From Allochromatium warmingii (GTDB lineage Bacteria > Pseudomonadota > Gammaproteobacteria > Chromatiales > Chromatiaceae): a DNA stretch of 64,000 bases. The DNA lies in the NCBI RefSeq assembly GCF_900107145.1, contig NZ_FNOW01000006.1, forward strand, positions 1 through 64,000. Reading direction: 5' to 3'. The notes below the pieces were generated by a model. That model saw only the letters and a program-made list of their open reading frames with translations, searched no databases and was not told the DNA's origin. The number at the start of each line of letters is the position of its first letter. The stretch's first letter is position 1. Of this stretch, positions 8,240 through 17,063 are shown piece after piece. Position numbers and translations under genes: made by a program.

Positions 8240-9739
8240 TTAAACTTGTTTAACACCACAACCATAGCGATCAATCCCAACCTCAGCGGCAGTCACAGCG
8301 CGAAAAATCGCCCGACCTTTATTCATGGTTTCTTGCCATTCTGATTCGGGCACCGAATCAGCGACAATACCGGCACCGGCTTGAATATGTAACATCCCCT
8401 GTTGAATGACGGCGGTACGAATGGCAATGGCAGTATCCATATTGCCATTCCACGCTAAATAACCAACCGCGCCGGAATAAATGCCGCGTTTGACCGGCTC
8501 TAATTCGTCGATAATTTCCATCGCCCGAATTTTTGGCGCACCTGAAACCGTGCCTGCTGGAAAGGTTGCACGCAACACATCAATCGCACTTAAGCCATCT
8601 TTTAACTGTCCGATGACATTAGAAACAATGTGCATGACATGTGAATAGCGTTCGACGATCATTTGATCGGTCAGGCGCACGCTGCCAATTTCCGACACGC
8701 GCCCAGTATCATTGCGTCCCAAATCAATCAGCATCAAATGCTCGGCTAATTCTTTCGGATCGGCTAATAATTCGGCTTCAAGCGCCTGATCTTCGGCGGG
8801 TGTGTGACCGCGCTGCCGGGTGCCAGCGATAGGACGCACGGTGACTACACCATCTTCTAAGCGGGTGAGAATTTCTGGTGATGAGCCGACAATATGAAAT
8901 TCAGCGAGATCGAGATAATAGAGATAAGGCGATGGATTTAATCCACGCAGAGCGCGATACAGATCGAGCGGCGGCGCACGAAAGGGAATTGACAGCCGCT
9001 GCGACAGCACCACCTGCATACAATCGCCAGCGAGAATATAGTCTTTAATGCGCTCAACAGCCTGTTTGAAAGCCGTTTCGGTAAAACCAGAAATAAAGTC
9101 TGCTTCATGAACTTCACGCGGCGCAGTGCTGATTAAATTCGGCAGCGGCTGGCGCATCCGTGCATTTAATGCCGCAATCCGCGCTTCACCGGCTTCAAGC
9201 GTATCCCCAACAGTCGGATCGAGATGGACGATGATATAAAAACGCCCACTGAGATTATCAAAAACAATGACTTCATCCGAAACCAGCAGCAGAATATCCG
9301 GCGTGCCGAGTTGATCGGGATTGGGGCAGACGGCTAATTTCGGTTCGATATAGCGAATGGTGTCATATCCGAAATAACCGACCAGACCGCCGGTAAAACG
9401 CGGCAGTCCTGCAATTTCTGCAACCTGAAAGCGGCGCTGATAGTGCTCAATCCAAGCTAATGGATCTGTGCTCGTCGTTGATTCGATCACCTGACCATCG
9501 CGCTCAACGATAATCTGCTGACCGCGAATTTTAATCACCGTGCGTGCCGGCAGACCGATAATCGAATAGCGGCCCCATTGCTCGCCACCTTGCACTGACT
9601 CGAATAAATACGAATACGGCCCATTGGCCAGTTTTAAATACACACTGAGCGGCGTTTCGAGATCGGCAAGCACTTCACAGGCAACAGGAATGCGGTTATA
9701 GCCCTGTGCGGCGAGCGCGTTGAAGGTTTTGGGGGTCAT
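8240..9739 (-). CDS. trpE: anthranilate synthase component I
   Basis: A 499-residue chorismate-using enzyme that makes anthranilate with a TrpG glutamine amidotransferase. N-terminal feedback-binding region: [11 protein letters not shown] and [20 protein letters not shown] (LLES-type inhibitor motif as LFES). Catalytic half: [72 protein letters not shown] and [15 protein letters not shown]. The order rpe-gph-trpE is conserved in gammaproteobacteria; trpG is not adjacent. No trp leader peptide with tandem Trp codons is apparent in the 126 bp upstream, which instead holds a palindromic repeat. Confidence 0.96.
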   Translation of the reverse strand: MTPKTFNALAAQGYNRIPVACEVLADLETPLSVYLKLANGPYSYLFESVQGGEQWGRYSIIGLPARTVIKIRGQQIIVERDGQVIESTTSTDPLAWIEHYQRRFQVAEIAGLPRFTGGLVGYFGYDTIRYIEPKLAVCPNPDQLGTPDILLLVSDEVIVFDNLSGRFYIIVHLDPTVGDTLEAGEARIAALNARMRQPLPNLISTAPREVHEADFISGFTETAFKQAVERIKDYILAGDCMQVVLSQRLSIPFRAPPLDLYRALRGLNPSPYLYYLDLAEFHIVGSSPEILTRLEDGVVTVRPIAGTRQRGHTPAEDQALEAELLADPKELAEHLMLIDLGRNDTGRVSEIGSVRLTDQMIVERYSHVMHIVSNVIGQLKDGLSAIDVLRATFPAGTVSGAPKIRAMEIIDELEPVKRGIYSGAVGYLAWNGNMDTAIAIRTAVIQQGMLHIQAGAGIVADSVPESEWQETMNKGRAIFRAVTAAEVGIDRYGCGVKQV

Positions 9740-9770
9740 CGTGAATGATAAAAGCTCTGAATGCAGGGAA

Positions 9771-9870
9771 ATTTGAGACAGGATTGACAGGATGGCTCAA
9801 GATTAACAGGATGATCTTTCAATTGATTATTGCCTGTCAATCCTGTGTAATCTTGTTAATCCTGTCTAAT
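9771..9870. repeat. palindromic repeat family 1, copy B (between gph and trpE)
   Basis: Left arm GACAGGATTGACAGGATGG near 9776 and right arm ending CTTGTTAATCCTGTCTAAT at 9851-9870 are inverted copies. The right end overlaps the gph 3' end and supplies its TAG stop at 9866-9868. The element lies inside the presumed gph-trpE transcript. Confidence 0.85.
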
Positions 9871-10543
9871 GACTCGCCAGCAAGCCACGCAATTCGACAA
9901 ATGAATCAATCACGGCGTCGGGCTGCGAATCACGAATATCAACGCCGTGATTGTAACCATAGGTAGTGCAGATAACCTTAAATCCGGCAGCGCGGGCGGC
10001 TTTGACATCGCTCATCGAATCACCGATCATCAATGATGCTTCAGGTTGAACGCCAAACTGTTCAGCGGCATGAATCAATGGTAGCGGATCGGGTTTTTGG
10101 CGCGGCAGACTGTCACCGCTAATCACCAGACCGAAATAGTCGCGCAGTCCAAATTGCTCCAGCAGCGGATCAGTAAATTGCGCGGCTTTATTCGTGACAC
10201 AGCCGAGCGGATAACCTGCGCCCTGCATAAAGGCTAATCCTTCGCGCACTCCGGGATAAACCTGCGAGCGTTGAAAGATATTCTCGCTATAGAGTTCGAG
10301 AAAAATCGGATAGGCGCGTGCAAATTCCACTGCATCCGGTTCGCCATTAAGTTGACCAATTAACGCCCGCCGCACCAATCGCTCAACGCCATTGCCAACC
10401 CAGGTGCGTACCGCCGCCTCACCGCAGGCCGGACGCCCCAGCCGCGCCAACATCGCCTCAACGCAATAGGTCAGATCGGGAACACTGTCCACCAAGGTTC
10501 CATCAAGGTCTACGAGGATCATTTGAGGGTGCAACAGCGACAT
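9866..10543 (-). CDS. gph: phosphoglycolate phosphatase (HAD superfamily)
   Basis: A 225-residue HAD hydrolase that dephosphorylates 2-phosphoglycolate. Motif I DLDGTLVDS, motif II CVTNKA, motif III lysine in RQKPDPLPL and motif IV MIGDSMSDVKAARAAG are intact, with a helical type I cap. ATG 10543 is chosen over GTG 10558 because GGAGG lies 8 nt upstream of it. Rpe ends 32 nt upstream, and the pairing with rpe and trpE supports Gph over other HAD phosphatases. The stop codon sits in the palindromic repeat. Confidence 0.93.
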   Translation of the reverse strand: MSLLHPQMILVDLDGTLVDSVPDLTYCVEAMLARLGRPACGEAAVRTWVGNGVERLVRRALIGQLNGEPDAVEFARAYPIFLELYSENIFQRSQVYPGVREGLAFMQGAGYPLGCVTNKAAQFTDPLLEQFGLRDYFGLVISGDSLPRQKPDPLPLIHAAEQFGVQPEASLMIGDSMSDVKAARAAGFKVICTTYGYNHGVDIRDSQPDAVIDSFVELRGLLASH

Positions 10544-10575
10544 GGGCGCGGCCTCCACAAGCAGGCGAGCTGGAA

Positions 10576-11268
10576 TTAACGATCAACGCTGGCTAATGCG
10601 CGGCGCATCTCGGCAACAATGGTGTCATAGCGATGCGGGTCAGATTCGCGGCCGTAACCGAAAATGCCTGAGCCGGATACAAAGGTATCAGCGCCCGCTG
10701 CTTTGATTTCGGCGATATTATCGGTTTTGACACCGCCGTCGATTTCAAGCCGAATATCCAGTCCAGAATCGTCGATGATTTCGCGCACTTCACGCAATTT
10801 ATCCAGCGCCGAAGGAATAAAACTCTGTCCGCCAAAGCCCGGATTCACCGACATTAGCAGAATCATATCGACTTTTTCTAAGACATAGTCGAGATAGGTC
10901 AGGGGCGTAGCCGGATTAAAAACCAGACCGGATTTGCAGCCAGAATCACGGATCAATTGCAGCGTGCGATCAACATGTTCACTGGCTTCAGGATGAAAGG
11001 TAATATAGGTTGCGCCGGCTTTCGCAAAATCGGGAATAATGCGATCAACCGGCTTAACCATTAAATGCACATCAATGGGAGCGGTCACGCCATGCTTACG
11101 CAGGGCTTCGCACACCAGCGGGCCAATTGTTAAATTCGGGACATAATGATTGTCCATGACATCGAAATGCACGATATCGGCACCGGCGGCAAGGACGTTA
11201 TCGACCTCTTCGCCGAGCTTGGCGAAATTCGCCGACAAAATGGACGGTGCAATAAGATCAGATGGCAT
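10576..11268 (-). CDS. rpe: ribulose-phosphate 3-epimerase
   Basis: A 230-residue TIM-barrel enzyme interconverting ribulose 5-phosphate and xylulose 5-phosphate. Motifs: [31 protein letters not shown] (metal ligands), [22 protein letters not shown] and [11 protein letters not shown]. The frame is open upstream to 11451, but the family always begins near the [12 protein letters not shown] segment, so ATG 11268 is the start. First gene of the rpe-gph-trpE(-mnh) set, divergent from ubiD. Confidence 0.96.
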   Translation of the reverse strand: MPSDLIAPSILSANFAKLGEEVDNVLAAGADIVHFDVMDNHYVPNLTIGPLVCEALRKHGVTAPIDVHLMVKPVDRIIPDFAKAGATYITFHPEASEHVDRTLQLIRDSGCKSGLVFNPATPLTYLDYVLEKVDMILLMSVNPGFGGQSFIPSALDKLREVREIIDDSGLDIRLEIDGGVKTDNIAEIKAAGADTFVSGSGIFGYGRESDPHRYDTIVAEMRRALASVDR

Positions 11269-11461
11269 GTGAGGTGTCCCCGTGTGATGATCCGGCGTGC
11301 GGCGTGCCGCCATCCGGTGATAAGGCGATGCGAAAGCGTAAAGCCGTGCAGGGTTGCAACAGCGAAAGCGACTAACTCTAACCGATGCGGGCGCGTTTTT
11401 CACCCGCTTTGCGTGAAGAAACCGCGAGCGTGGGTCGGCAGCATACGGCAAGTTCTCGGTC

Positions 11462-11467
11462 TATAAT
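11462..11467 (+). promoter_or_regulatory. consensus -10 box upstream of ubiD
   Basis: A perfect TATAAT lies 43 bases before the ubiD ATG in the 241-bp region divergent from rpe. No clear -35 hexamer stands at the optimal distance, so the assignment rests on the -10 match and position. Confidence 0.45.
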
Positions 11468-11509
11468 CAGCGCGTTTTCAGTCTAATCCCGCCATTGTGA
11501 CGCCCCCGT

Positions 11510-12994
11510 ATGCACTACCGCGACCTGCGTGACTTCATCGACCAACTCGAACAGCGCGGCGAACTGCATCGCGTGCGCGTCGCAGTCGATCCCTATTTAG
11601 AAATCACCGAAATTTGCGACCGCACCCTGCGGGCTGGCGGCCCGGCGCTGCTGTTTGAGCGGCCTAAAGGGTCAAAGATTCCGCTGCTGGGCAATCTGTT
11701 TGGCACGCCGCAGCGGGTTGCGCTCGGCATGGGCGAGGAATCGGTCGCGGCACTGCGCGAGGTCGGGCGGCTGCTGGCCTTTCTCAAAGAACCCGATCCG
11801 CCCAAAGGTCTCAAACAGGCGTGGGAAACGCTGCCGATCTTCAAAAAAGTGCTCGATATGGCCCCAAAGGTGCGGCGCAATCCGCCCTGTCAGGAAGTCG
11901 TGTTCAGCGGCGCGGCGGTCGATCTTGGTCGCCTGCCGATTCAGCACTGCTGGCCGGGCGATGCGGCGCGGCTGATTACCTGGGGACTGGTCATCACACG
12001 CGGGCCAGAAAAACCGCGCCAGAATCTCGGCATCTACCGGATGCAGGTGTTGGGGCCGAATCGCGTCATCATGCGCTGGCTGTCGCATCGCGGCGGGGCG
12101 CTCGATTATCGTGATTGGCAACGCGCCAACCCGGGCCAACCGTTTCCGGTCGCGGTGGCGCTGGGTGCTGATCCGGCGACTATTTTGGGCGCAGTCACGC
12201 CTGTGCCGGATACGCTGTCAGAATATGCCTTTGCCGGTTTATTACGCGGCAGCCGCACCGAATTAGCCGCCTGTTTAGACTCCGAATTACAGGTTCCGGC
12301 GACGGCTGAAATCATCCTCGAAGGGCATATTTATCCGAATGATCTTGCTCCCGAAGGGCCATTCGGCGATCACACTGGCTATTATAACGAAGTCGATTCT
12401 TTTCCGGTCTTGACAATTGAGCGGATGACGCATCGCCGCGACCCGATTTATCACAGCACCTATACCGGTCGGCCACCAGATGAACCCGCTGTGCTCGGTG
12501 TTGCATTAAATGAAGTCTTTGTGCCGATTTTGCGCAAACAATTCCCAGAAATTCAGGATTTTTATTTACCACCCGAAGGCTGTTCGTATCGGCTGGCAGT
12601 GGTCAGCATCAAAAAGCAATATCCCGGACATGCCAAGCGCGTAATGATGGGAGTGTGGTCATTTTTGCGTCAATTCATGTATACCAAATTTGTCATTGTG
12701 GTCGATGACGATGTCAATACGCGCACTTGGACAGATGTGATTTGGGCGATGACCACGCGCATGGATCCAGCACGCGATACGCTGCTGATTGAAAATACGC
12801 CGATTGATTATCTCGATTTCGCCTCGCCGGTTTCTGGGCTTGGCTCAAAAATCGGTTTTGATGCGACAAATAAATGGCCGGGGGAGACAACCCGCGAATG
12901 GGGTCAGCCGATTAACATGGATGAAGCGGTGCGCGAGCGGGTCGATCAAATTTGGAATACACTGGGGATTCAGCTCGAACCGCGCCCGCATTGA
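11510..12994 (+). CDS. ubiD: UbiD family decarboxylase (3-octaprenyl-4-hydroxybenzoate carboxy-lyase)
   Basis: A 494-residue prenylated-FMN-dependent decarboxylase of ubiquinone synthesis. It begins [17 protein letters not shown] and contains [19 protein letters not shown], the [19 protein letters not shown] region with the catalytic Glu-Arg-Glu set, and [20 protein letters not shown]. Length is typical (488-500). UbiX, needed for the prenyl-FMN cofactor, is not in the window. A consensus -10 box stands upstream. Confidence 0.95.
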   Translation: MHYRDLRDFIDQLEQRGELHRVRVAVDPYLEITEICDRTLRAGGPALLFERPKGSKIPLLGNLFGTPQRVALGMGEESVAALREVGRLLAFLKEPDPPKGLKQAWETLPIFKKVLDMAPKVRRNPPCQEVVFSGAAVDLGRLPIQHCWPGDAARLITWGLVITRGPEKPRQNLGIYRMQVLGPNRVIMRWLSHRGGALDYRDWQRANPGQPFPVAVALGADPATILGAVTPVPDTLSEYAFAGLLRGSRTELAACLDSELQVPATAEIILEGHIYPNDLAPEGPFGDHTGYYNEVDSFPVLTIERMTHRRDPIYHSTYTGRPPDEPAVLGVALNEVFVPILRKQFPEIQDFYLPPEGCSYRLAVVSIKKQYPGHAKRVMMGVWSFLRQFMYTKFVIVVDDDVNTRTWTDVIWAMTTRMDPARDTLLIENTPIDYLDFASPVSGLGSKIGFDATNKWPGETTREWGQPINMDEAVRERVDQIWNTLGIQLEPRPH

Positions 12995-13051
12995 CGCGAT
13001 TCGAGGGAGTGGGATATAGGGATATAGAGCGATTGCGTGCCGCAGTCGCAA

Positions 13052-13330
13052 TCAATAGCGCCCGCCGCCTCCTCCTCGCGGACGCTCGGCGCGTGGGCGT
13101 GCTTCATTGACCGTTAATTTACGGCCTTTCATTTCGGTATCGTGCAGCGCCTTGATTGCTGCATCGGCTTCCGAGCTATTGGGCATATCGACGAAGCCAA
13201 ATCCCTTCGATTGACCCGAAAACTTATCCTTAATCACTTCCGCTGCTGCCAGTTCACCAAACTGGCCGAAAATGTTTCGCAGTTCGTCATCGTTCACGCT
13301 ATAAGGCAGATTGCCTACGTAGATCCTCAT
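13052..13330 (-). CDS. RRM-domain RNA-binding protein
   Basis: A 92-residue protein made of one RNA recognition motif. RNP2 is IYVGNL at residues 3-8 and RNP1 is KGFGFVDM near 43-50, followed by a short basic Gly-rich tail (PRGGGGGRY). Small proteins of this architecture are common in cyanobacteria and proteobacteria and are often cold-responsive; RNA targets are unknown. It converges on ubiD; a 7-bp inverted repeat (13031-13037 / 13047-13053) overlaps the stop codon but lacks a T-run. Confidence 0.9.
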   Translation of the reverse strand: MRIYVGNLPYSVNDDELRNIFGQFGELAAAEVIKDKFSGQSKGFGFVDMPNSSEADAAIKALHDTEMKGRKLTVNEARPRAERPRGGGGGRY

Positions 13331-13476
13331 CGCTATTCTCTCTCGCGCTCATCATAGTGTGTCGGTCAAACGATACCGTCGCGGGCCAACACACAAGCCG
13401 ACGCGACAGCCAGAAAACCCTCGGCTGTTGGCGCAAAAGCTAGTAGATACGCAATCAAGCGTCAACTGGCCAGCAC

Positions 13477-13524
13477 AAAAAAACCGCCGCGATCCGCATT
13501 AAACAATATGCTGATCGCTGGCGG
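13477..13524 (-). terminator. rho-independent terminator of the yajC-secD-secF operon
   Basis: Read on the minus strand, an imperfect 16-bp stem (13508-13524 with 13484-13499) is followed by seven T residues (A-run at 13477-13483 on the plus strand). It lies 25 bases past the secF stop. The remaining 146 bases up to the RRM gene contain a weaker imperfect inverted repeat (GCCAACA near 13384 / TGTTGGC near 13427). Confidence 0.8.
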
Positions 13525-13549
13525 CTGAAAGCTGGCCGCTAAAATCCCC

Positions 13550-14482
13550 TCACGGCCGCCCATCAATCACCGATTCAACCGGCGCACGCATTAAATCAGC
13601 ACGACTGACTCCGAGCATCACGGCGGTCGCACTAGCAATATAAATCGTCGAATAGGTGCCCGAAATCACCCCGATCATCAGCGCCAGCGAAAAGCCGCGT
13701 AGACTTTCACCGCCAAAGCTATAGAGCGCCAGCACCACGAATAAGACTGTGCCTGCCGTAATAATGGTGCGCGACATGGTTTCATTGACCGACTGATTCA
13801 TAATCTCCAGCGGCTCGCCTTTGCGCAATTTGCGGAAATTCTCGCGCACGCGGTCAAACACGACGATGGTGTCATTAAGCGAATAGCCAATCACGGTGAG
13901 CACAGCAGCTAACACATTGAGATCAAAATCAAGCTGAAACAGTGCAAACACGCCGAGAATCAAGAGCGCATCATGCAGCGTGGCGGCAATCGCGCCGACT
14001 GAGAAGCGCCATTCAAAGCGCAAGGCGACATAGATCAAAATGCCAATCACTGAAAACAGCACCGCTAAACCGCTCTGTTCGGCTAATTCCTTGCCAACCT
14101 GCGGCCCGACAAATTCAACGCGACGCAATTCAACCTGTCCGGGTGCAGCATCATTGAGTACCTTGAGCACGCGCTGACTGAGTTCGGCATCATTGACCTC
14201 CCCAACCGGCGGAATACGCAGCAAGACATCGCGGGTTGAACCGAATTGCTGCACCATCACCGTACCAAAATCACCGCTGGCTAATGCCGTGCGCACCGCA
14301 GCTAAATCAGCCGGTTGACTATAGCCGACTTCAATGAGCGTGCCGCCGGTGAAATCGAGACCGCGATTGAGGCCGAAAATTAACAGCGATAGCAAACTAA
14401 TTGCCATGAGCGCCCCCGAAAATATCAGGGCACGTCGGCGCTGCGCGAGAAAATCCAGATTGGGCAGTTGAATTGCAAACAT
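13550..14482 (-). CDS. secF: protein translocase subunit SecF
   Basis: A 310-residue inner-membrane RND-fold protein. It begins with a TM helix after QRRRALIFSGALM, followed by the periplasmic P1 domain with GLDFTGGTLIEV, then five helices including VIGYSLNDTIVVFDRVREN and the NETMSRTIITAGT segment. With SecD and YajC it forms the SecDF-YajC complex, which uses the proton gradient to help complete protein export. SecD ends 15 nt upstream. Confidence 0.97.
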   Translation of the reverse strand: MFAIQLPNLDFLAQRRRALIFSGALMAISLLSLLIFGLNRGLDFTGGTLIEVGYSQPADLAAVRTALASGDFGTVMVQQFGSTRDVLLRIPPVGEVNDAELSQRVLKVLNDAAPGQVELRRVEFVGPQVGKELAEQSGLAVLFSVIGILIYVALRFEWRFSVGAIAATLHDALLILGVFALFQLDFDLNVLAAVLTVIGYSLNDTIVVFDRVRENFRKLRKGEPLEIMNQSVNETMSRTIITAGTVLFVVLALYSFGGESLRGFSLALMIGVISGTYSTIYIASATAVMLGVSRADLMRAPVESVIDGRP

Positions 14483-14497
14483 AGGTTTTTCTCTCGC

Positions 14498-16354
14498 TTA
14501 GACGGGCAGGCTTTTGAGCCGTTTGCCACCAAACAGTAAATTGATTGCGGCGCGGCTACAGGTAATGGCCGTAAACATCGATGTCACCAAACCAATAGCT
14601 AGGGTGACGGCGAAGCCTTTAACTGGCCCGGTGCCGAAACTAAATAACATCAGCGCGGCAATCAGGGTCGTGATATTGGCGTCGATGATGCTCGACAGGG
14701 CTTTTTCATAGCCAGCGGCAATACTGGCTTGCGGGGAATTGCCGATGCGGACTTCTTCGCGGATGCGCTCAAAAATCAGTACATTAGCATCCACCGCCAT
14801 GCCGATAGTCAGCACAATGCCAGCAATGCCGGGCATGGTCAGGGTTGCGCCGAGTAGCCCCAGCACCGCGACAATCAGCACCAAATTCAATAGCAGCACG
14901 GCGTTGGCGACCAATCCGAACACGCGGTAATACACGCCCATAAAGAGCACGACCAGCACAAAGCCGATCAGTACCGAGTTCAAGCCCTGATCGATGTTGT
15001 CCTGACCGAGGCTGGGGCCGATAGTGCGTTCTTCGACAATCTCAATCGGCGCAGCGAGCGCCCCCGAACGTAGCAGCAGCGCGGTGTTGTGCGCTTCGGT
15101 GCTGCTATCGAGGCCAGTCGTTTGGAAACGCCGCCCGAAGGGTTCGCGGATGGTAGCTACGCTGATGACTTCTTCAACTTTGCGCGTGGTTTTGACCGGC
15201 TCGCCGTTGACGAGCTTAGTCGTCGTGCGGTTTTCGATGAATACCACCGCCATCGGTTTGCCGACATTCTCGGTAGTGACATCGTGCATCCGGCGGGCGC
15301 CCTGACCGTCGAGATTGACGAACACCGCCGGAGTGCCGCTCTGACTATCAAACCCAGCAGAGGCATCGGTAATTTGATCGCCAGTGACGATCACACGCCG
15401 CTTGAGCAAGATTGGCTGACCGTCGCGATCTTTGTAGAGTTTGCTGCCAACCGGCATGCGCCCGGCGACGGCATCGGCGACGCTGCCTTCGGTATCAACG
15501 AGACGATATTCGAGCGTCGCCGTCGCGCCGAGGATTTCTTTTAAGCGGCCCGGATCCTGTGCGCCCGGCAACTGCACGACGATGCGCCGCTCGCCCTGAC
15601 GCGCAATGCTCGGCTCGGCGATGCCCAGTGCGTTGACACGATTGCGCAGGGTGGTGATGTTCTGTTCGAGCGCGAAATCTTTGATCTGGCGCTGTTCGGC
15701 TTCGGGCAGACTGGCCAGCAGCGTGATGCCGCCTGCGTCATCACTGACGGCAAAGCTCAGACCGGAAAACTCGCGTCTGAGCTGACGTTCTGCCGTGTCG
15801 CGGGTGGCGGCATCTTCAAAGATGATCTGGAGACGCTCGCCGTCGCGGTTGATGGCGAGATAGCGCACTTTTTGTTCGCGCAACTGACCGCGCAGATCGT
15901 TGCTGTAGCGTTCAATGGCCTGTTCGAGCGCGGCTTCTAAATCGACATCAATCACGACATGAATCCCGCCGCGCAGATCGAGGCCGAGATTCATCGGTTT
16001 GAGTCCGAGCCAGCGCATCCAGCCGGGGAGATCAGCCGATTGTGTCAGCGCGGTGCGATAGCGTTCCGAGAGCGTCTGGTCGATGGCATCCTGCGCCTGC
16101 AACTGCTCACCAGCGGAGTTAAACCGCGCAAGCAGCTTGCCGCCTTCCAGCACTTCGATGTGCTTGAGCGGCACCTTGGCGTTTTCCAGCGCGGCGGTGA
16201 TCTCACCGAGGCTGGCGGCGCTAATATTCTGACCACGGGCGGCGGTGATTTCGATGGCTGGATCTTGGGAATAGAGATTCGGCCAGGCCAGCAACAGGCC
16301 GACCAAGATGACGCCCAAGATCAGCAGATTCTTCCATAGGGGGTATCGGTTCAT
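14498..16354 (-). CDS. secD: protein translocase subunit SecD
   Basis: A 618-residue export factor. Motifs: N-terminal anchor NLLILGVILVGLLLAWPNLY, LGLDLRGGIHVVIDVD, RNRVNALGIAEPSI with IVVQLPGAQDP (P1 domain), and the C-terminal RND helices GIVLTIGMAVDANVLIFERIREE and ANITTLIAALMLFSFGTGPVKGFA. Length agrees with the E. coli protein (615). SecF follows; yajC lies 106 nt upstream. tgt/queA, often next to yajC, are absent: yajC is first in the operon here. Confidence 0.97.
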   Translation of the reverse strand: MNRYPLWKNLLILGVILVGLLLAWPNLYSQDPAIEITAARGQNISAASLGEITAALENAKVPLKHIEVLEGGKLLARFNSAGEQLQAQDAIDQTLSERYRTALTQSADLPGWMRWLGLKPMNLGLDLRGGIHVVIDVDLEAALEQAIERYSNDLRGQLREQKVRYLAINRDGERLQIIFEDAATRDTAERQLRREFSGLSFAVSDDAGGITLLASLPEAEQRQIKDFALEQNITTLRNRVNALGIAEPSIARQGERRIVVQLPGAQDPGRLKEILGATATLEYRLVDTEGSVADAVAGRMPVGSKLYKDRDGQPILLKRRVIVTGDQITDASAGFDSQSGTPAVFVNLDGQGARRMHDVTTENVGKPMAVVFIENRTTTKLVNGEPVKTTRKVEEVISVATIREPFGRRFQTTGLDSSTEAHNTALLLRSGALAAPIEIVEERTIGPSLGQDNIDQGLNSVLIGFVLVVLFMGVYYRVFGLVANAVLLLNLVLIVAVLGLLGATLTMPGIAGIVLTIGMAVDANVLIFERIREEVRIGNSPQASIAAGYEKALSSIIDANITTLIAALMLFSFGTGPVKGFAVTLAIGLVTSMFTAITCSRAAINLLFGGKRLKSLPV

Positions 16355-16460
16355 TCAGCACTCCAGATTTGGAGAAGAGCGGCTCGCGGTGCGGGCTGGC
16401 GGGCGGTGCGCGTGGAGGGATCACCGAACGGCGATCCGCTCCAGAGCGGAAAAGCGCAGG

Positions 16461-16796
16461 TTAGAGTTCGTGCAAAGTGCCCTTTGGCAGGACGGATTCA
16501 ACGGCGGTGCGGCGGATTTTGACCGTCATGCCGTCGGCGATTTCGACCAGCGCGAAGTTCTCGCCGATGTCGGCGATGCGTCCAGCCATGCCGCCCATCG
16601 TGATGATTTCATCGCCTTTGGTCAGCGATTCGACCATTTTGCGATGCTCTTTTTGGCGCTTGGCCTGCGGGCGGATGAGCAAAAAGTAGAACACTACCGC
16701 AAACAGCACCAGCGGCAACAGGGCCATAAACGGATCACCGGCGGCAGGCGCGACGGCTTCGCTCTGGGCTAAAGCATCGGAGATAAACACGCTCAT
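16461..16796 (-). CDS. yajC: preprotein translocase accessory subunit YajC
   Basis: A 111-residue single-pass membrane protein. It has a short N-terminal segment, one TM helix (MALLPLVLFAVVFYFLLI), then the signature RPQAKRQKEHRKMVESL and LTKGDEIITMGGMAGRI. Part of SecDF-YajC. The 267 bp upstream, shared with a divergent kinase gene, contain a GC-rich stretch and a cluster of family-2 repeats but no strong promoter motif for yajC. Confidence 0.96.
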   Translation of the reverse strand: MSVFISDALAQSEAVAPAAGDPFMALLPLVLFAVVFYFLLIRPQAKRQKEHRKMVESLTKGDEIITMGGMAGRIADIGENFALVEIADGMTVKIRRTAVESVLPKGTLHEL

Positions 16797-16959
16797 AAGT
16801 CAGTTCCTGAGTTCAAGTGTGGCGCGGGTCGTCGGGTTGCATGGGCCGATCCGCGACGGCTAAACGGGCGGGGATTATCGCACAGCGCAGCGGCTGGCGA
16901 GCAGCGTAGATCGTTTGGGATCCTGAAGTATGCGTTCAAAAAAGCGCGTTGAGGGTCGA

Positions 16960-17001
16960 TGCTGAAAGCCGAAGGCCGGAGGCTAATAGCTGGAAGCTAA
17001 G
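16960..17001. repeat. family 2 repeat cluster (GCTGAAAGC / GCTGGAAGC type)
   Basis: The stretch carries GCTGAAAGCC, GGCTAATAGCTGG and GGAAGCTAAG in close succession. The same words recur near 13520, 19095-19190, 22478, 32790, 41515-41610, 44053 and 52700. Here it ends just upstream of a TAGAAT that could be a -10 box for the kinase gene at 17064. Confidence 0.6.
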
Positions 17002-17063
17002 AACTGCTAGAATCCCGCTGATTCGCCAATCCAGTTTGCTGTACGGATTTCTCCGGTAACTCT

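Noticed and set aside
9740-9865. Possible trp attenuator before trpE
   Set aside because: No short peptide with tandem Trp codons; the hairpin is the dispersed repeat.
11269-11451. N-terminal extension of rpe by 61 residues
   Set aside because: Arg/Pro-rich, not shared with the family, and it would run through the divergent promoter region.
15089-15544. 151-codon plus-strand frame inside secD
   Set aside because: Antisense to conserved SecD sequence, no Shine-Dalgarno, no recognisable domain.
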